A stretch of 64,000 nt of DNA from Cephalotus follicularis. Its lineage: Eukaryota; Streptophyta; Magnoliopsida; Oxalidales; Cephalotaceae. The stretch's first letter is position 1. Each line of letters starts with the position of its first letter. The stretch spans positions 1-64,000 of the forward strand of contig BDDD01001605.1 in the NCBI GenBank assembly GCA_001972305.1, given 5' to 3'. A program made the translations under genes and the position numbers. Shown piece after piece: positions 44,941-55,064 of the stretch. The notes below the pieces were generated by a model. That model was not told the origin of the DNA and made no database searches. It was given only the letters and a program-made list of their open reading frames with translations.

Positions 44941-47051
44941 TTAAGCTACAGGAGGAGCATCAGTAGAGGTTTCATCCTCAGGAGGAGGAGGAACAAAAGG
45001 CCCGGTTTGAGGAGGTAGGGGGGCGATGAGCTCCGAGGAGAGAGACAATAAAGCCAAGGCTGACGCGGGATCAGGCAAAAGAATAGCTGTGGCATCTCCA
45101 ACCTCATTTCCTTGGCCAGTAACGGCTTCAGAAGCAGGCAGGACTTCCCCTTCCTCTACCTCGGCCCCAAGGCCGGCTCTCCCTTCCAAGGCTTCCTCGG
45201 CCTTCAGCTCCTCGGCTTCATATCCATCAGGATAGTAATCAAAAGCCTTGGCAGTTGAGCAGTAGGTGTTTAGCATAAAAATGTGTTGTTTTTAATGCAT
45301 TATTTGTGATATTTTTATGCTTGGAATAGACTACTTTGGTTGTGTTATATTGATTTTCAGGTACAAGTGTTAAGAAGTCTCCATCTCCACCATCAGCTCC
45401 TCCCTTGCCTTGTCATACCTCTCCAAAATGATGGAGAAGTTCTCGACCAGGAGGTGATGGTCATTTAGAGCCTGCAGAGAAGACATGAGAATGAGAACAT
45501 AGAACACATAAGGATGTAAAGCACAGAAGAAGAGGATCACCCTTTACCTCGAAGTGGCTTCGCAAAGAGTTATGGATTAAGTCCTTGTTGGACCAATCCT
45601 TCCTCTCTTTCAGCTCATCTGGGAAGAGGCAGAGAGAGCTCAGGGCAAATGGCACCCCTTGTGTATCTAGGCTGGATGAGCCATTCCCAATCCCCTCCAG
45701 CTCCTCGATCATCTTCTCCACATCCCGAGGAGGAGCCGAGATGACGGGGTTGTTAGAAGTCCTGCCAAGAGTGGACTCCACTTCGACCTCTGACGCGCAT
45801 TTCCCCTTCTTGCTTGGGGGACGAGGAGGGCCACCCGAGGAGCGCCCACCGGCAGGACGTTTGGTCCCCCTCTCCTTCGCTACCGCTGCAGCCTTCTTCA
45901 TCTGTTTGGCCCCCTCGGTGGCGGCCTTTGACCTCTGCCTGGCCCCCTCGGTAGCAGCTTTCTCCTTCTGTTTGGCTGCTTCCGCGGCAGCCTTCTGCTT
46001 GTCTGCCTCTGCAGAGGAGGGCTTGGTGATCTTGGTGGCGCTGAAAAGGGCATCAAATCCTCGCCGAGAAGCCATCGCTACATAAACAGATGGTAAGAAA
46101 GTCAGTAACTCAAAGTTGAACCAGAAGGAATACGAAGACAGAAAGACGGAGGAGACGAAAGCTTATACAGTTTTCCCCCATCTCTTGGGGCATGGAATCA
46201 TCTGGGGATCCCCCACCCCCTGAGGCTTCCTCGACCTCTGCCGAGTATGATTCTTGGATGGGAACCACACTCAGCCCGACTCGGAGCAGACACTCCTCGA
46301 CCACGGTAGAGTTCACCTCCTCGGGCTCCAAATGCAAGAGTTTGTCGAAGGCAATGTTCTCAGCCATTGTTAATAGGGGTCGCCTGTTGAGGCGTGTAGT
46401 TTCCATGGAATCACACCAGACAGGGGGGGTGAACCCCTCAAAGTTCTTTATGAGGAAGTATCTCCTCCTCCAATTCTTGATGGATTGGGTAGGTTTTACA
46501 AGAAGCTTCTTTATGCCAGGACGCGACTTGAAGAAATAGCCACGTTTTCCTGGTGAGGACGAGATGACGTGGAAATGTTTAAACAATCCCACTGTTGCGG
46601 TCACCTCGGACTCCAGACACCTAAGTAAGAAACCTATGATAAAACTCCAAGATTGGGGTTGGAGAAGAGAATGGTGGAGATTAAACGTCTCCAAGACCGA
46701 GAGGGCAAAAGAAGGTACTGGGATCCTCAGACCGTGAGAGAGAGCGCCTTCGAAGACAGCGAAGAGGCCCTCTCTACTCTCCGTGACCATCTGAGGATCC
46801 GAGGGGAGACTAAATCTCAACCCAGGAGGAATATTGTACTTCGGAGAGAGTTCATTGCGTGAAAGGGTGCTGACACCAAAGCAATCAGGGGCAGAGGTGT
46901 CAGCCTCAGTAATGGGAACAGTGGGGTTACCAACCGTAGCCCCCAGGCTACCTTCAGAGGAAAGGGGACTCTCGGCGTGGGGAACCACCATGGCCAGGGG
47001 TTCGACCTCTAAGGGAGGAGAAGCCCTAGTAGTTCGTTTGGTTCTGGCCAT
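44941..47051 (-). pseudogene. G4 antisense gene, exon 3 partly replaced
   Basis: Minus strand: exon 1 47051-46169, exon 2 46077-45548, exon 3 from 45471 to the stop at 44941. The start MARTKRTTRASPP differs from the H3 tail at two of nine residues but keeps ARTK. The transposon-type domain and the WCDSMETTRLN end of exon 1 are intact, and exon 1 and exon 2 are open. Exon 2 encodes a Lys/Ala-rich run (KQKAAAEAAKQKEKAA, then KAATEGAKQMKKAAA) and PPSKKGK. Most of the exon 3 coiled coil is missing: 45267-45372 is foreign and replaces about 385 bp present in G3. The last part (AKAFDYYPDGY onward) resumes after it. TATA box at 47250-47258. Confidence 0.78.
45267..45372 (+). repeat. LTR-start-like fragment in the G4 antisense gene
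   Basis: 106 bp beginning TGTTTAGCATAAAAATG and containing GATTTTCAGGTAC, reminiscent of the beginning of Athila-type LTRs. It abuts exon 3 homology on both sides with no TSD, so an insertion followed by a deletion, or filler at a repaired break, is likely. Confidence 0.45.
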
Positions 47052-47249
47052 GTGTGGGCAAAAGGAAAAGGGAGAAAGGTTAAGGGTTCAACTAAGAACG
47101 GCGAGAGGCAAGTGACTTACCAAAAACTTGTATGAAAAGTGGCCGGAAGATGAAGATTGAAGATTGAAGGTACTGGAGATCTCAAGAACTCTCAAAGATG
47201 TTGAAAAGAAATTAGAAGGCGTAAAAGGTTGGTTCAGTGAAGTAGGACT

Positions 47250-47258
47250 CCTTTTATA
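47250..47258 (-). promoter_or_regulatory. TATA box of the G4 antisense gene
   Basis: Minus strand TATAAAAGG, about 200 bp upstream of the ATG at 47051. Confidence 0.6.
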
Positions 47259-47636
47259 GGCCCTGGCGTGGATCCTAGCCCTCCACCTAGCATGGATCCA
47301 ACTGTTGAGAAGTGAACCAACATAATGGGCGCGGGAGACGAAGAGACAGAGGCGGGAAACGCTATGTTTATGCCAGGTGTAAGTTGTGCTCGATACGCTA
47401 CTTAAATGTAAATGATTTTGGCTCATAGCATGAGGCCCGTTGGCAGAGAAGAGCCAAACATGGGCCAGTTTTGATCCTCTGCCATGACGAGATTGCTCAT
47501 ATGCCAGAGAATCCCTAAAGGCCATTCTGTTGGGCCTCAACCCTTTCACATGTGGAGAAGCTTGCGTAACGTTACCAGGAGTTAGGCCCGAGTCAAGACT
47601 CTCAACTCTTCTCCTCCTCCTCTGACCACGGTCAGA

Positions 47637-47658
47637 GAAGAAGGACCGGGGGGGCATA
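47637..47658 (+). other. G4 polypurine tract
   Basis: AAGAAGGACCGGGGGGGCAT directly before the 3' LTR. Confidence 0.75.
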
Positions 47659-48577
47659 TGATATGGGAAAAATTGAATCATATTAAGGACGACACGTGTC
47701 CTCTGCAGACATTGCCACGTGCATAAGGGAGTTAAAGCCTACATAGATACAAGACAGAGGAAGGCAGAGGACCTCACCATAAGTCTTTGAAGTCAGCACG
47801 GATACTGGTCAGAGGAGACTTAACAAGCCCTGGAAGTAAGAGTAGACAGACATCATCCTCGGCATCAGTACCGAGGAAGTCACCATTAATGATACTATGA
47901 AACCGACCCTCCTCGGCATAAGTGTCGAGGACCTCTTCCTCAGCAGTTTAGTAGAGAATCAGCTATATCAGGCACCAACCTAGGGAGAGGCCATGGAACT
48001 TGAAGATCTTGCAGAGGGAGAGAAGCGAGAGACCCATTACCTCGGCAGCAGAAACACAATTCTCTCCCTCGGAGGCAGCTGTATTGCAGAGGACCTACAT
48101 CTCATCTATGGAATGAGGTCTCATAATCAGTCTAAATATTCGGGATCTGCCTTCATCCAAATATGGAAGATAAGATACAGTTAGTTACCTACAAAGAAAG
48201 CAGCAACGAATCAGGTGGAGATAAGGGAAATGACCGACATCCTCGGCATTTCCTTAGGGGATACACATCACCTCCGTATTTCACGCTCAGACAGTTACAA
48301 ACCAGCCTTACAAATACAAGAATGAAACACATATCAAAGGTCAGCCATTTTTACTCTCTAAAGAACCTTGTTTCCACTGTGCAAAGGCCTAACTTGAGCG
48401 TCGGAGTGTCCCTGGGAGAACAACCTCCTGGACCTTCAACGTATTTGTTCCTCTGTGCAGGGAAAGCATAAACAACCATCTACCACCCTCTCCTCGGAGC
48501 ATTAGAGCAGCGTTTCCTTAAACAAATCAAGCCCTTACACGTGGGGTACTGTTGAGGAAAAGATTTCTGCATCAACA
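47659..48577 (+). repeat. G4 3' LTR
   Basis: 919 bp, the same length as the 5' LTR; a few percent of sites differ. One hairpin stem has decayed here (CAGTACCGAGG). Confidence 0.95.
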
Positions 48578-49637
48578 CTTATAGTGCTCGATATCATCAT
48601 TCAAATTTCACCGTTATATATAACCTTGTAGTCCCGTGTGATAACTAGTAAGTAATCACAAACTAAATAAGTTATAAATAATAGGTTGTACACTTTAATT
48701 ATTAGATACACTGATTTAAAATAATTACAGGATTGGAACTCCATTCAGTCTGACAAACACTAAAATCTTAAAATTATTTTTGACCCGAGTGGATCAGTGA
48801 TCTAATCGATCTTACTGGGCCACTAAAAAAACAATAATAAAAAATAATTTTTTGAATTAGTGTGTTCGTGAATTTAAAAACCGGTTGGATTGGCCAGTCT
48901 AGCATGTTAAAACTGACCCAACCATCTTGACGAGTCGATGATCGATCGCGTTTTAAAACATTGATTAAGCATGGAATTTTCTAACATTGGATTTCAAAAT
49001 TTAAAGTTATATGATTATATGCTGAGCTTCTGAATTAAACACAACACAAAAACAAAAAAAAAAATCAATTATACATCTTTCCTTCATTTTTTTTTTCATT
49101 TTATCAAATATATCAATTTGTTTCCCTTTCACTATTTTATCTTTCCTATCGAATATATGAATAATAAATAATAAATATTTTTTTCACTTAATTTTTTTAA
49201 TAACTTTTTAATCCTTGCATTTGATAAAAAAAATCATTATTACCATTTTCTGTCTTTCTCATCAAACATAACATTAAGGATAACAAAAGAAAAAGAGTAA
49301 TAGATAAGTGGCATAATTAATGGAAAAATTACAATACAAAACGAACCCTAACAGCAAAGCACGAAAAAGTAAAGGACAACAAAATGGAAAGAATAGTATA
49401 AAAGATATGTCATAATCTAAATTATTAAAAAAATAACAAGAGAAATCCAACCCAAATAGGAAATACTTCAAATTTCAAATGTAGGAAATATTGGTAAAGA
49501 AAGAATATGTCAAAATCCAAATAAAGAAAAAATCACTATACTACCAGGAAAGAGATTGTTGATAACCTTTATTTTGGAAACTAAAAAAAAGCCAAGCCTT
49601 TGTATTTCCTACCTTTTTTTTACTAAGTGATCGAGTC

Positions 49638-49647
49638 CTATAAAAGG
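49638..49647 (+). promoter_or_regulatory. TATA box of CLE copy 2
   Basis: CTATAAAAGG, 30 bp before the ATG. Unlike copy 1, about 1.1 kb of native upstream DNA remains before the nearest retrotransposon (G4 ends at 48577). Confidence 0.7.
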
Positions 49648-49676
49648 AACATATACTCTCTCATTGTTTTCACACA

Positions 49677-50051
49677 ATGGCAATGCTAAAATTATTCTCC
49701 ATGTTGCTCTTACTCAACTTGTCAATACTTTGTCCAACTTCTAAAGCGAGCTCTCGCAACTTTTTCATTGCCAATGATGATATTGCTACACAATATCTTC
49801 ATGGTGTTAGAGTTGATAAAGCAAAATTAATACCTCCTAGTGGACCAAATCCTATTCACAATCTAATACCACCTTTTTATGGGTTTGGAGTTGATCATGA
49901 CATACCTTCCGGACCAAATCCTATCCACCATTCAACACCACATCCCGGAAAATTTCAACAAGATCAAAGACAATCTTTTCATGGTGTTACAATTGATCAT
50001 GAAGTACCTGCTGGACCAAATCCTATTCAGCATCACGCACCACCCCCGTAA
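49677..50051 (+). CDS. Multi-motif CLE peptide precursor, copy 2 (124 aa)
   Basis: Paralogue of the precursor at 16040. The signal peptide (residues 1-24, one change, Leu to Ser) and first motif KLIPPSGPNPIHN (50-62) are kept. Then come HDIPSGPNPIHH (74-85) and HEVPAGPNPIQH (108-119). Relative to copy 1 an in-frame 132-bp (44-codon) segment is absent; it contained the only motif that starts with Arg (RLVPTGPNPLHD). The frame is open, the promoter and poly(A) signal are conserved, and most differences from copy 1 are conservative, so the gene may still be used. Arg at position 1 is generally important for CLE receptor binding, so copy 2 might make a different or weaker signal. It is not clear whether copy 2 lost the segment or copy 1 gained it. 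Confidence 0.82.
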   Translation: MAMLKLFSMLLLLNLSILCPTSKASSRNFFIANDDIATQYLHGVRVDKAKLIPPSGPNPIHNLIPPFYGFGVDHDIPSGPNPIHHSTPHPGKFQQDQRQSFHGVTIDHEVPAGPNPIQHHAPPP

Positions 50052-50141
50052 TTTCAACAAGATCAAAGGCTCTGTTTTCATGGTGTTGGGAGAATTTGAT
50101 ACAGCTTAATGATGAATGATACAAAAAATTGTAATCTTATT

Positions 50142-50164
50142 AAGCACGTGCTTGAATAAATAAA
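50142..50164. terminator. Palindrome core and poly(A) signal of CLE copy 2
   Basis: AAGCACGTGCTT (50142-50153), one base, then AATAAATAAA (50155-50164). Confidence 0.5.
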
Positions 50165-50856
50165 TTGTTTTCGCATAATGTACCTACTTCTTGGAGTTTA
50201 AAGAAATTATGGAAAACTTATTGTTGTTGACTTAGATATTTAACTTAAAATGTCAATAGATTTTGATTAGGAAGTATTAAGGATGTCTCATATAGGGAAA
50301 TTTAGGATTTCTATATATGAAATTTCAAGTTTAAATATTTTCACCTCTAATTGTAACCCTTGTAAGGTTGAATGCATGCTTCTTCGATATAGACAACATT
50401 AAGCTAAGCCCATGCTGATTAATAAATTATCCTTCCAATCAAATTATCCTTTCAATCAAATTATCCATACACGGTAGACACTAAAGCGGTTAGGAAACTT
50501 ACTAAAGAGATTAGCTAGCTTGTCCTGTAAAAATACAATATAAGCAAACAAAAAAGTAAACTATCAATATACCTAACTATATGTACACTTCTGTATTTAC
50601 CCAATAACATTAACAGCAAAAAAAAATATATAGCAAGACCAATAATAACGTTAATAGAAGGAAGAAGTACATAGGATAAGTATTGTACTGTCAAAGATGG
50701 TGCAATCATTGAAACACCACCAACAAGCAGGTTCTAAATGATCCACCCTTCATTCAAATGAAACCTTCACAAGATACCAAAACTTTATACGCGAAATTGA
50801 GAAACCATCTCAAAGTTGAATAGGACATATCCGTTCTTTTTATGCGTTTTATGCGT

Positions 50857-51120
50857 ACGTAGAATCAAATCCCTTGCTTCCTTGAGCTCTGGTATAGGAT
50901 CAGTTTCAATCGTTTTCATGATTGAGTCATCTGTCTGCACTTGTAAAATCATAATGTTAATGCAATGCATATTAATTTGAGGTCAAATCTCACATTGATT
51001 GCAAATGGTGTTTAAAGCCCACAAAACCTTCCAAAAATCAGCTGGCTGTTGAATCGAGGATGAAATGCGAAGAAAATTATTTGCTTTTGTCAGGGAATCC
51101 ACAAGCATTAGTTCTATTGC
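50857..51120 (-). pseudogene. Two-exon fragment of a SAMHD1/VEN4-like dNTP triphosphohydrolase
   Basis: Minus-strand exon 51120-51028 encodes AIELMLVDSLTKANNFLRIS plus 11 residues ending ADFWK. It is bordered by an AG acceptor (TTCACAG) and a GT donor. The next exon, from 50934 after GTGCAG, continues in phase with TDDSIMKTIETDPIPELKEA and RDLILR, to about 50857. The spliced 57 residues match the C-terminal part of the HD-domain dNTPase SAMHD1 and its plant homologue VEN4 (compare the human pattern of M-x-DA-x-x-KADDY followed by D-x-KL-x-DAR-x-IL). In intact relatives this enzyme degrades dNTPs. The HD catalytic region is absent and no further exons are visible on either side, including beyond G5. 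Introns are retained, so it was not retroposed. Confidence 0.7.
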
Positions 51121-51256
51121 CTGTGAAGTAATAAAAATAGGTAGATAAATAAATCTATTAGACTCGATCAATTCGAATGGAGATGGGTATATATGCTACT
51201 CCCTAGTTCAATAATTGCAAGGACAAGACATGAGTGATTTTTTTGTTGCTACTTTA

Positions 51257-52133
51257 TGTTGATGCAAAAATCATTCCCTCAACAGTACCCCACATGTAAG
51301 GGCTTAATTTGTTTAGAGAAACGCTACGATAATGCTCCAAGGAGAAGGTAGAAGATGGCTATGAATGTTTTCCCTGCACAGAGGAACAAATACGTTGAAG
51401 GTCCAGGAGGTTGTTCTCTCGGGGACACTCCGACGCTCAAGTTAGGCCTTTTGCACAGTGAAAACAAGGTTTTTTGAGAGAAAAAATGGCTGACCTTTGT
51501 TCCGGCTGTTGAACCAGTATATATAGGATAGGAGTGTACCTGTCTGAGCGTGAAATGCGGAGGTGATAGTTGTCCCCTAAGGAAATGCCGAGGATCTCAG
51601 GATTTTCCTTATCTCCACCTGATTTATCGCTATTTTCCTTGTAGGTAGTTCATTTTATCTTATCTTCCATATTTAGGAAAGGTAAATCCCTGAAAAGTAG
51701 GCTGGTATTATGGCATCGTCCTACCGAGGACGAGGAGAAAAAGACTTCTGGTTATTTATCTTCTTTAAGATCTTCAAGTTCCAGGGCTTCTTTTGGGATC
51801 GGCGCCTGAAGCAGTAGGTCCTCTGCCAAACTGCCGAGGAAGGTATCTGTTAAAATGCAGATGAGGAGGAAGGCCTTTGGCCTGGTCCTCGGCATCAACG
51901 CTGGGAAAGAGGTCCTTGGCACTTATGCCGAGGAGGGTGGATTATACAACACCACTAATGGGGAGTTTCTCGGCGCTGACGCCGAGGTGGAAGTCTCCAT
52001 CTGCTTCTCCTCACAGGGCTTGATAAGCCTCATCTGACTAGTATCCATATAAACTTCGAATCACTTGGACACTTGGCTGTGTCTACGGAGGACACGTGTC
52101 GTTCTTGGTATGATTTAATTTTTCCCCATATCA
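51257..52133 (-). repeat. G5 3' LTR
   Basis: 877 bp, TGTTGATGCA...CCCCATATCA on the plus strand; same length as its partner at 61993-62869. Confidence 0.95.
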
Positions 52134-52160
52134 TATGCCCCCCTGGTCCTTCTTCTCTGA
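52134..52160 (-). other. G5 polypurine tract
   Basis: Minus strand AGAAGAAGGACCAGGGGGGC followed by ATA, next to the 3' LTR. Confidence 0.75.
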
Positions 52161-52535
52161 CCGTGGTCAGAGGAGGAGGAACAGAGTTGAGAGTCTTGAC
52201 TCGGGCCGAACTCCTGGAAACATTACGTAGGCTTTTCCATGTGTGAAAGAACTGAGGCTCGAGAGTGTGGCCTTTAGAGATCCCCTGGTATAAAACCAAC
52301 CTCGCCTTAGCAGAGGACTGAAGCTGGCCTCTGTCTGGGTCCATCTCTGCTAACGGGCCTCGTGTCACGAGCCCAAATCATTTGCATTTAAGTAGCGTAT
52401 CGAACACGGCTTACACGTGGCACAAACAGAGCGTTTCCCACCTCTGTCTCTTCGTCTCCTGCTTCTGTTTTGACGGTTCGCTCCTCAACCGTTGGATCTG
52501 TACGAGGTGGAGGGCTATGATCCAAGCTGTAGGCC

Positions 52536-52544
52536 TATAAAAGG
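52536..52544 (+). promoter_or_regulatory. TATA box of the G5 antisense gene
   Basis: TATAAAAGG on the plus strand, about 130 bp before the surviving coding homology. Confidence 0.6.
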
Positions 52545-52665
52545 ATATCTACTTCACTAAGTAAACCTTTTACTCCTTCAAACTCCCCTCTTTGCATTGT
52601 TGTTGTGAGCTTCTGAGATTTACAGTGCCCTCTAACTTCGTCTCCAAGCCGTTCTTTCACCAAGG

Positions 52666-55064
52666 TCTTCTCCTCCCTTAGAAGTCGAACCCCTGGCCAT
52701 TGTGGTTCCCAACACCGAAAGTCCCTTTTCCTCTGAAGGTAGCCTGGGGGCTACGATGGGTGACCTGGTTGTTCCCGTCACCGAGGTTGACACCCCTGCC
52801 CCAGATTGCTTTGGTGTCAGTACTCTTTCTCGCGAGGAGGTGCTAGAGCTTTCTCGTAAATATAATTTCCCTGCTAGGTTGAGATTTGGTCTCCCCTCGG
52901 ATCCTCGGATGGTCACCGAGAGCAGGGAGGGCCTCTTTGCTGTCTTTGAGGGCGCACTCTCTCATGGTTTAAGGGTCCTTGTGCCCTCTTTCGCTCTCTC
53001 GGTCTTGGAGACATTTCATCTCCACCCTTCTCTTCTCCAACCTCAATCCTGGAGCTTCATCTTGGGCTTCTTAGTTAGGTGCCTAGAGTCTGAGGTGACT
53101 GCGACAGTAGGACTATTCAAAGAATTACACGTCATCTCATCCTCGCCAGGAAAGCATGGCTATTTCTTCAAGTCCCGCCCTGGCGTGAAGAAACTTCTTA
53201 TGAATCCCACTAAATCCATCAAAAACTGGAGGAGGAGATACTTCCTCATAAAAAATTTCGAGGGGTTCACTCCCCCTGTCTGGTGTGACTCCATGGAAAC
53301 TACACGCCTTAACAGGAGATCTCCTCTGACAATGGCAGAGAACATGGACCTTGATAATCTCTTGCGCTTGGAGCCCGAGGAGGTGAAGTCTATTGTGGTT
53401 GAGGATCGTCTACTCCGAGTCGGGCTGAGTGTAGTTCCCATCCGAGAATCATACCCAGCAGACGTCAAGGACACCTCAGGGGGTGGGGGATCCCTAGATA
53501 AATCCATGCCCCAAGAGATAGGGGAAAACTGTATAAAGCTTTTGTCTCCTCCGGTTTCTTGCATTCTTATTTCTTCTGTTGTCTTACTATTTGTTGTCAT
53601 GTTCTTGACTTTCTTACTTCTTTTTTGTGTAGCAATGGCTTCTCAGCGAGGATTCGATGCTCTCTTCGGCACTACCAAGATCACCAAACCCTCCTCTGCC
53701 GAAGCAAATAAGCAGAAGGCTACCGCGGAGGCAGCCAAGCAAAAGGAAAAAGAAGCTGCCGAGGGGGCCAAGCGGAGGGCGAAGGCCGCCGCCGAGGGGG
53801 CCAAGCAGATGAAGAAGGCTGTAGTGGCAGCCAAGGAGAAGGGAGCCAAACGTCCTGTTGGGGGGCGTTCCTCTGGTGCTCCTCCTCATCCCCTAAGCAA
53901 AAAGGGGAAGTATGTGTCCGAGGCCGAGGTGGAGTCTGCTCTCGGCAGGACCTCTAACAACCCCATCATTCTGCCTCCTCCTCGGGATGTGGAGAGAATG
54001 ATCGAAGAGTTGGAGGGGGTTGGAAATGGGTCCTCCAGCTTGGATACCCTCGGGGTGCCATTCGCCCTTAACTCTCTGTGCCTCTTCCATGACGAGCTGA
54101 AGGAGGGGGAATGACTAGTCCAACAAGGACTTAATCCATAACTCCCTGCGAAGCCATTTTGAGGTAAAGGGGGATCCTCTTCTTGTGTGTTTTACATTCT
54201 TATGTGCTTTCGATTCTCATTCTTGTGTCTTCTTTGCAGGCTCTAAATGATCATCACCTCTTGGTCGAGAATTTCTCGATCATCTTGGAGAGGTATGACA
54301 AAGCAAGGGAGGAGCTGATGGTTGAGATGGAGACCTCTCGCATGGCCAAGGCTCAGCTTAAGGAGGTCCTTAAGGCCCAAGAGTCGGCCGTGGAGGAGAG
54401 GAACAAGGCGGTCTTGGAGAGGGACCAAATGATGAAGGATCTCTTCGGTGTCGGCGACCAGTACCGGGTGCTGCAGAGGAAGCACGAAGAGTCCGTCAAG
54501 AAGCAGGAGAAGAAGATGGCTAAGGCGGTGGAGAATGCCCTGGCGGAATATAAGTCCTCAGACGAATTCCAGAGCTTAATGGAGGCCTCCGTAGAGGACT
54601 ACACGGCTTCAGAAGCCTTTGCCGATGAGGTCTTCAAGGAATCCGCCGAGTACTATCGTCGGGGATTCTGCACTTGTAGGAACTGGGTTAAGGCTCTGCA
54701 TCCCGAGGTTCCCTTGGACGAGGTCGCCTACTGCTCAGCTGCCAAGGCTTTCGACTACTATCCTGATGGGTATGAAGCCGAGGAGGTGAGGGCCGAGGAA
54801 TCCTTGGAAGGAAGAGCTGGCCTAGGGGTCGTGGAAGAGGAAGGGGAAATCCTGCCTGCTCTTGAAGCTGTACTTGGCCAAGGAAGTGAGGCTGAAGGAG
54901 ATGGGTTAACCGTGGTGACCATTCCTCTGTCGGATCCTGCGATGGCCTCATATTCATTGGCTTCCACCTCGGACCTTGTCACTCCTCAACCTCCTCCAAC
55001 TGGACCTTTTGTTCCCCCTCCTCCAGAGGATGAACCTTCTCCTGATGCTCCTCCCACTGTTTAG
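52666..55064 (+). pseudogene. G5 antisense gene, start codon lost
   Basis: Exons 52666-53530, 53633-54163 and 54240-55064, same intron positions as in G2-G4. Coding homology begins at SSPPLEVEPLAIVVP. The usual MARTK segment and its ATG are gone, and the frame upstream meets a TAA. The transposon-type domain is present (SREGLFAVFEGALSHG, LLQPQSWSFILGFLVR). Intron 1 is 102 bp with no stop, so unspliced RNA would also stay in frame. Exon 2 has the Lys/Ala-rich repeats (KQKEKEAAEGAKRRAKAAAE). It then has a +1 shift and a TAG near 54104-54119. Exon 3 is fully open: a coiled coil, then AEYYRRGF, and a Pro-rich acidic tail. AATAAA at 55143-55148. The open exon 3 and exon 1 suggest fairly recent decay. 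Confidence 0.77.

Larger units (their letters stand above)
37111..48577 (+). mobile_element. G4: full-length Tat-like Ty3/gypsy element
   Basis: 11.47 kb, plus orientation, TSD CTTAT (37106-37110 and 48578-48582). It lies only 172 bp from G3 in the same orientation. Same order as G3. Shortened in the antisense gene by replacement of about 385 bp with a 106-bp LTR fragment. Confidence 0.96.
24247..50793 (+). repeat. Duplicated unit B (carries CLE copy 2), interrupted by G3 and G4
   Basis: Without G3, G4 and their TSDs this is about 2.5 kb, in pieces 24247-24367, 36944-37110 and 48583-50793, and collinear with unit A. Unit A shows what the G3 and G4 sites looked like before insertion, and unit B shows the empty G2 site. 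Host parts other than the CLE gene are AT-rich and non-coding; ORFs in 48590-49560 have no support. Confidence 0.8.

Noticed and set aside
49879-50109. Alternative-frame ORF over CLE copy 2
   Set aside because: It is a shadow created by the repetitive CLE coding sequence; the signal peptide and CLE motifs are in the other frame.
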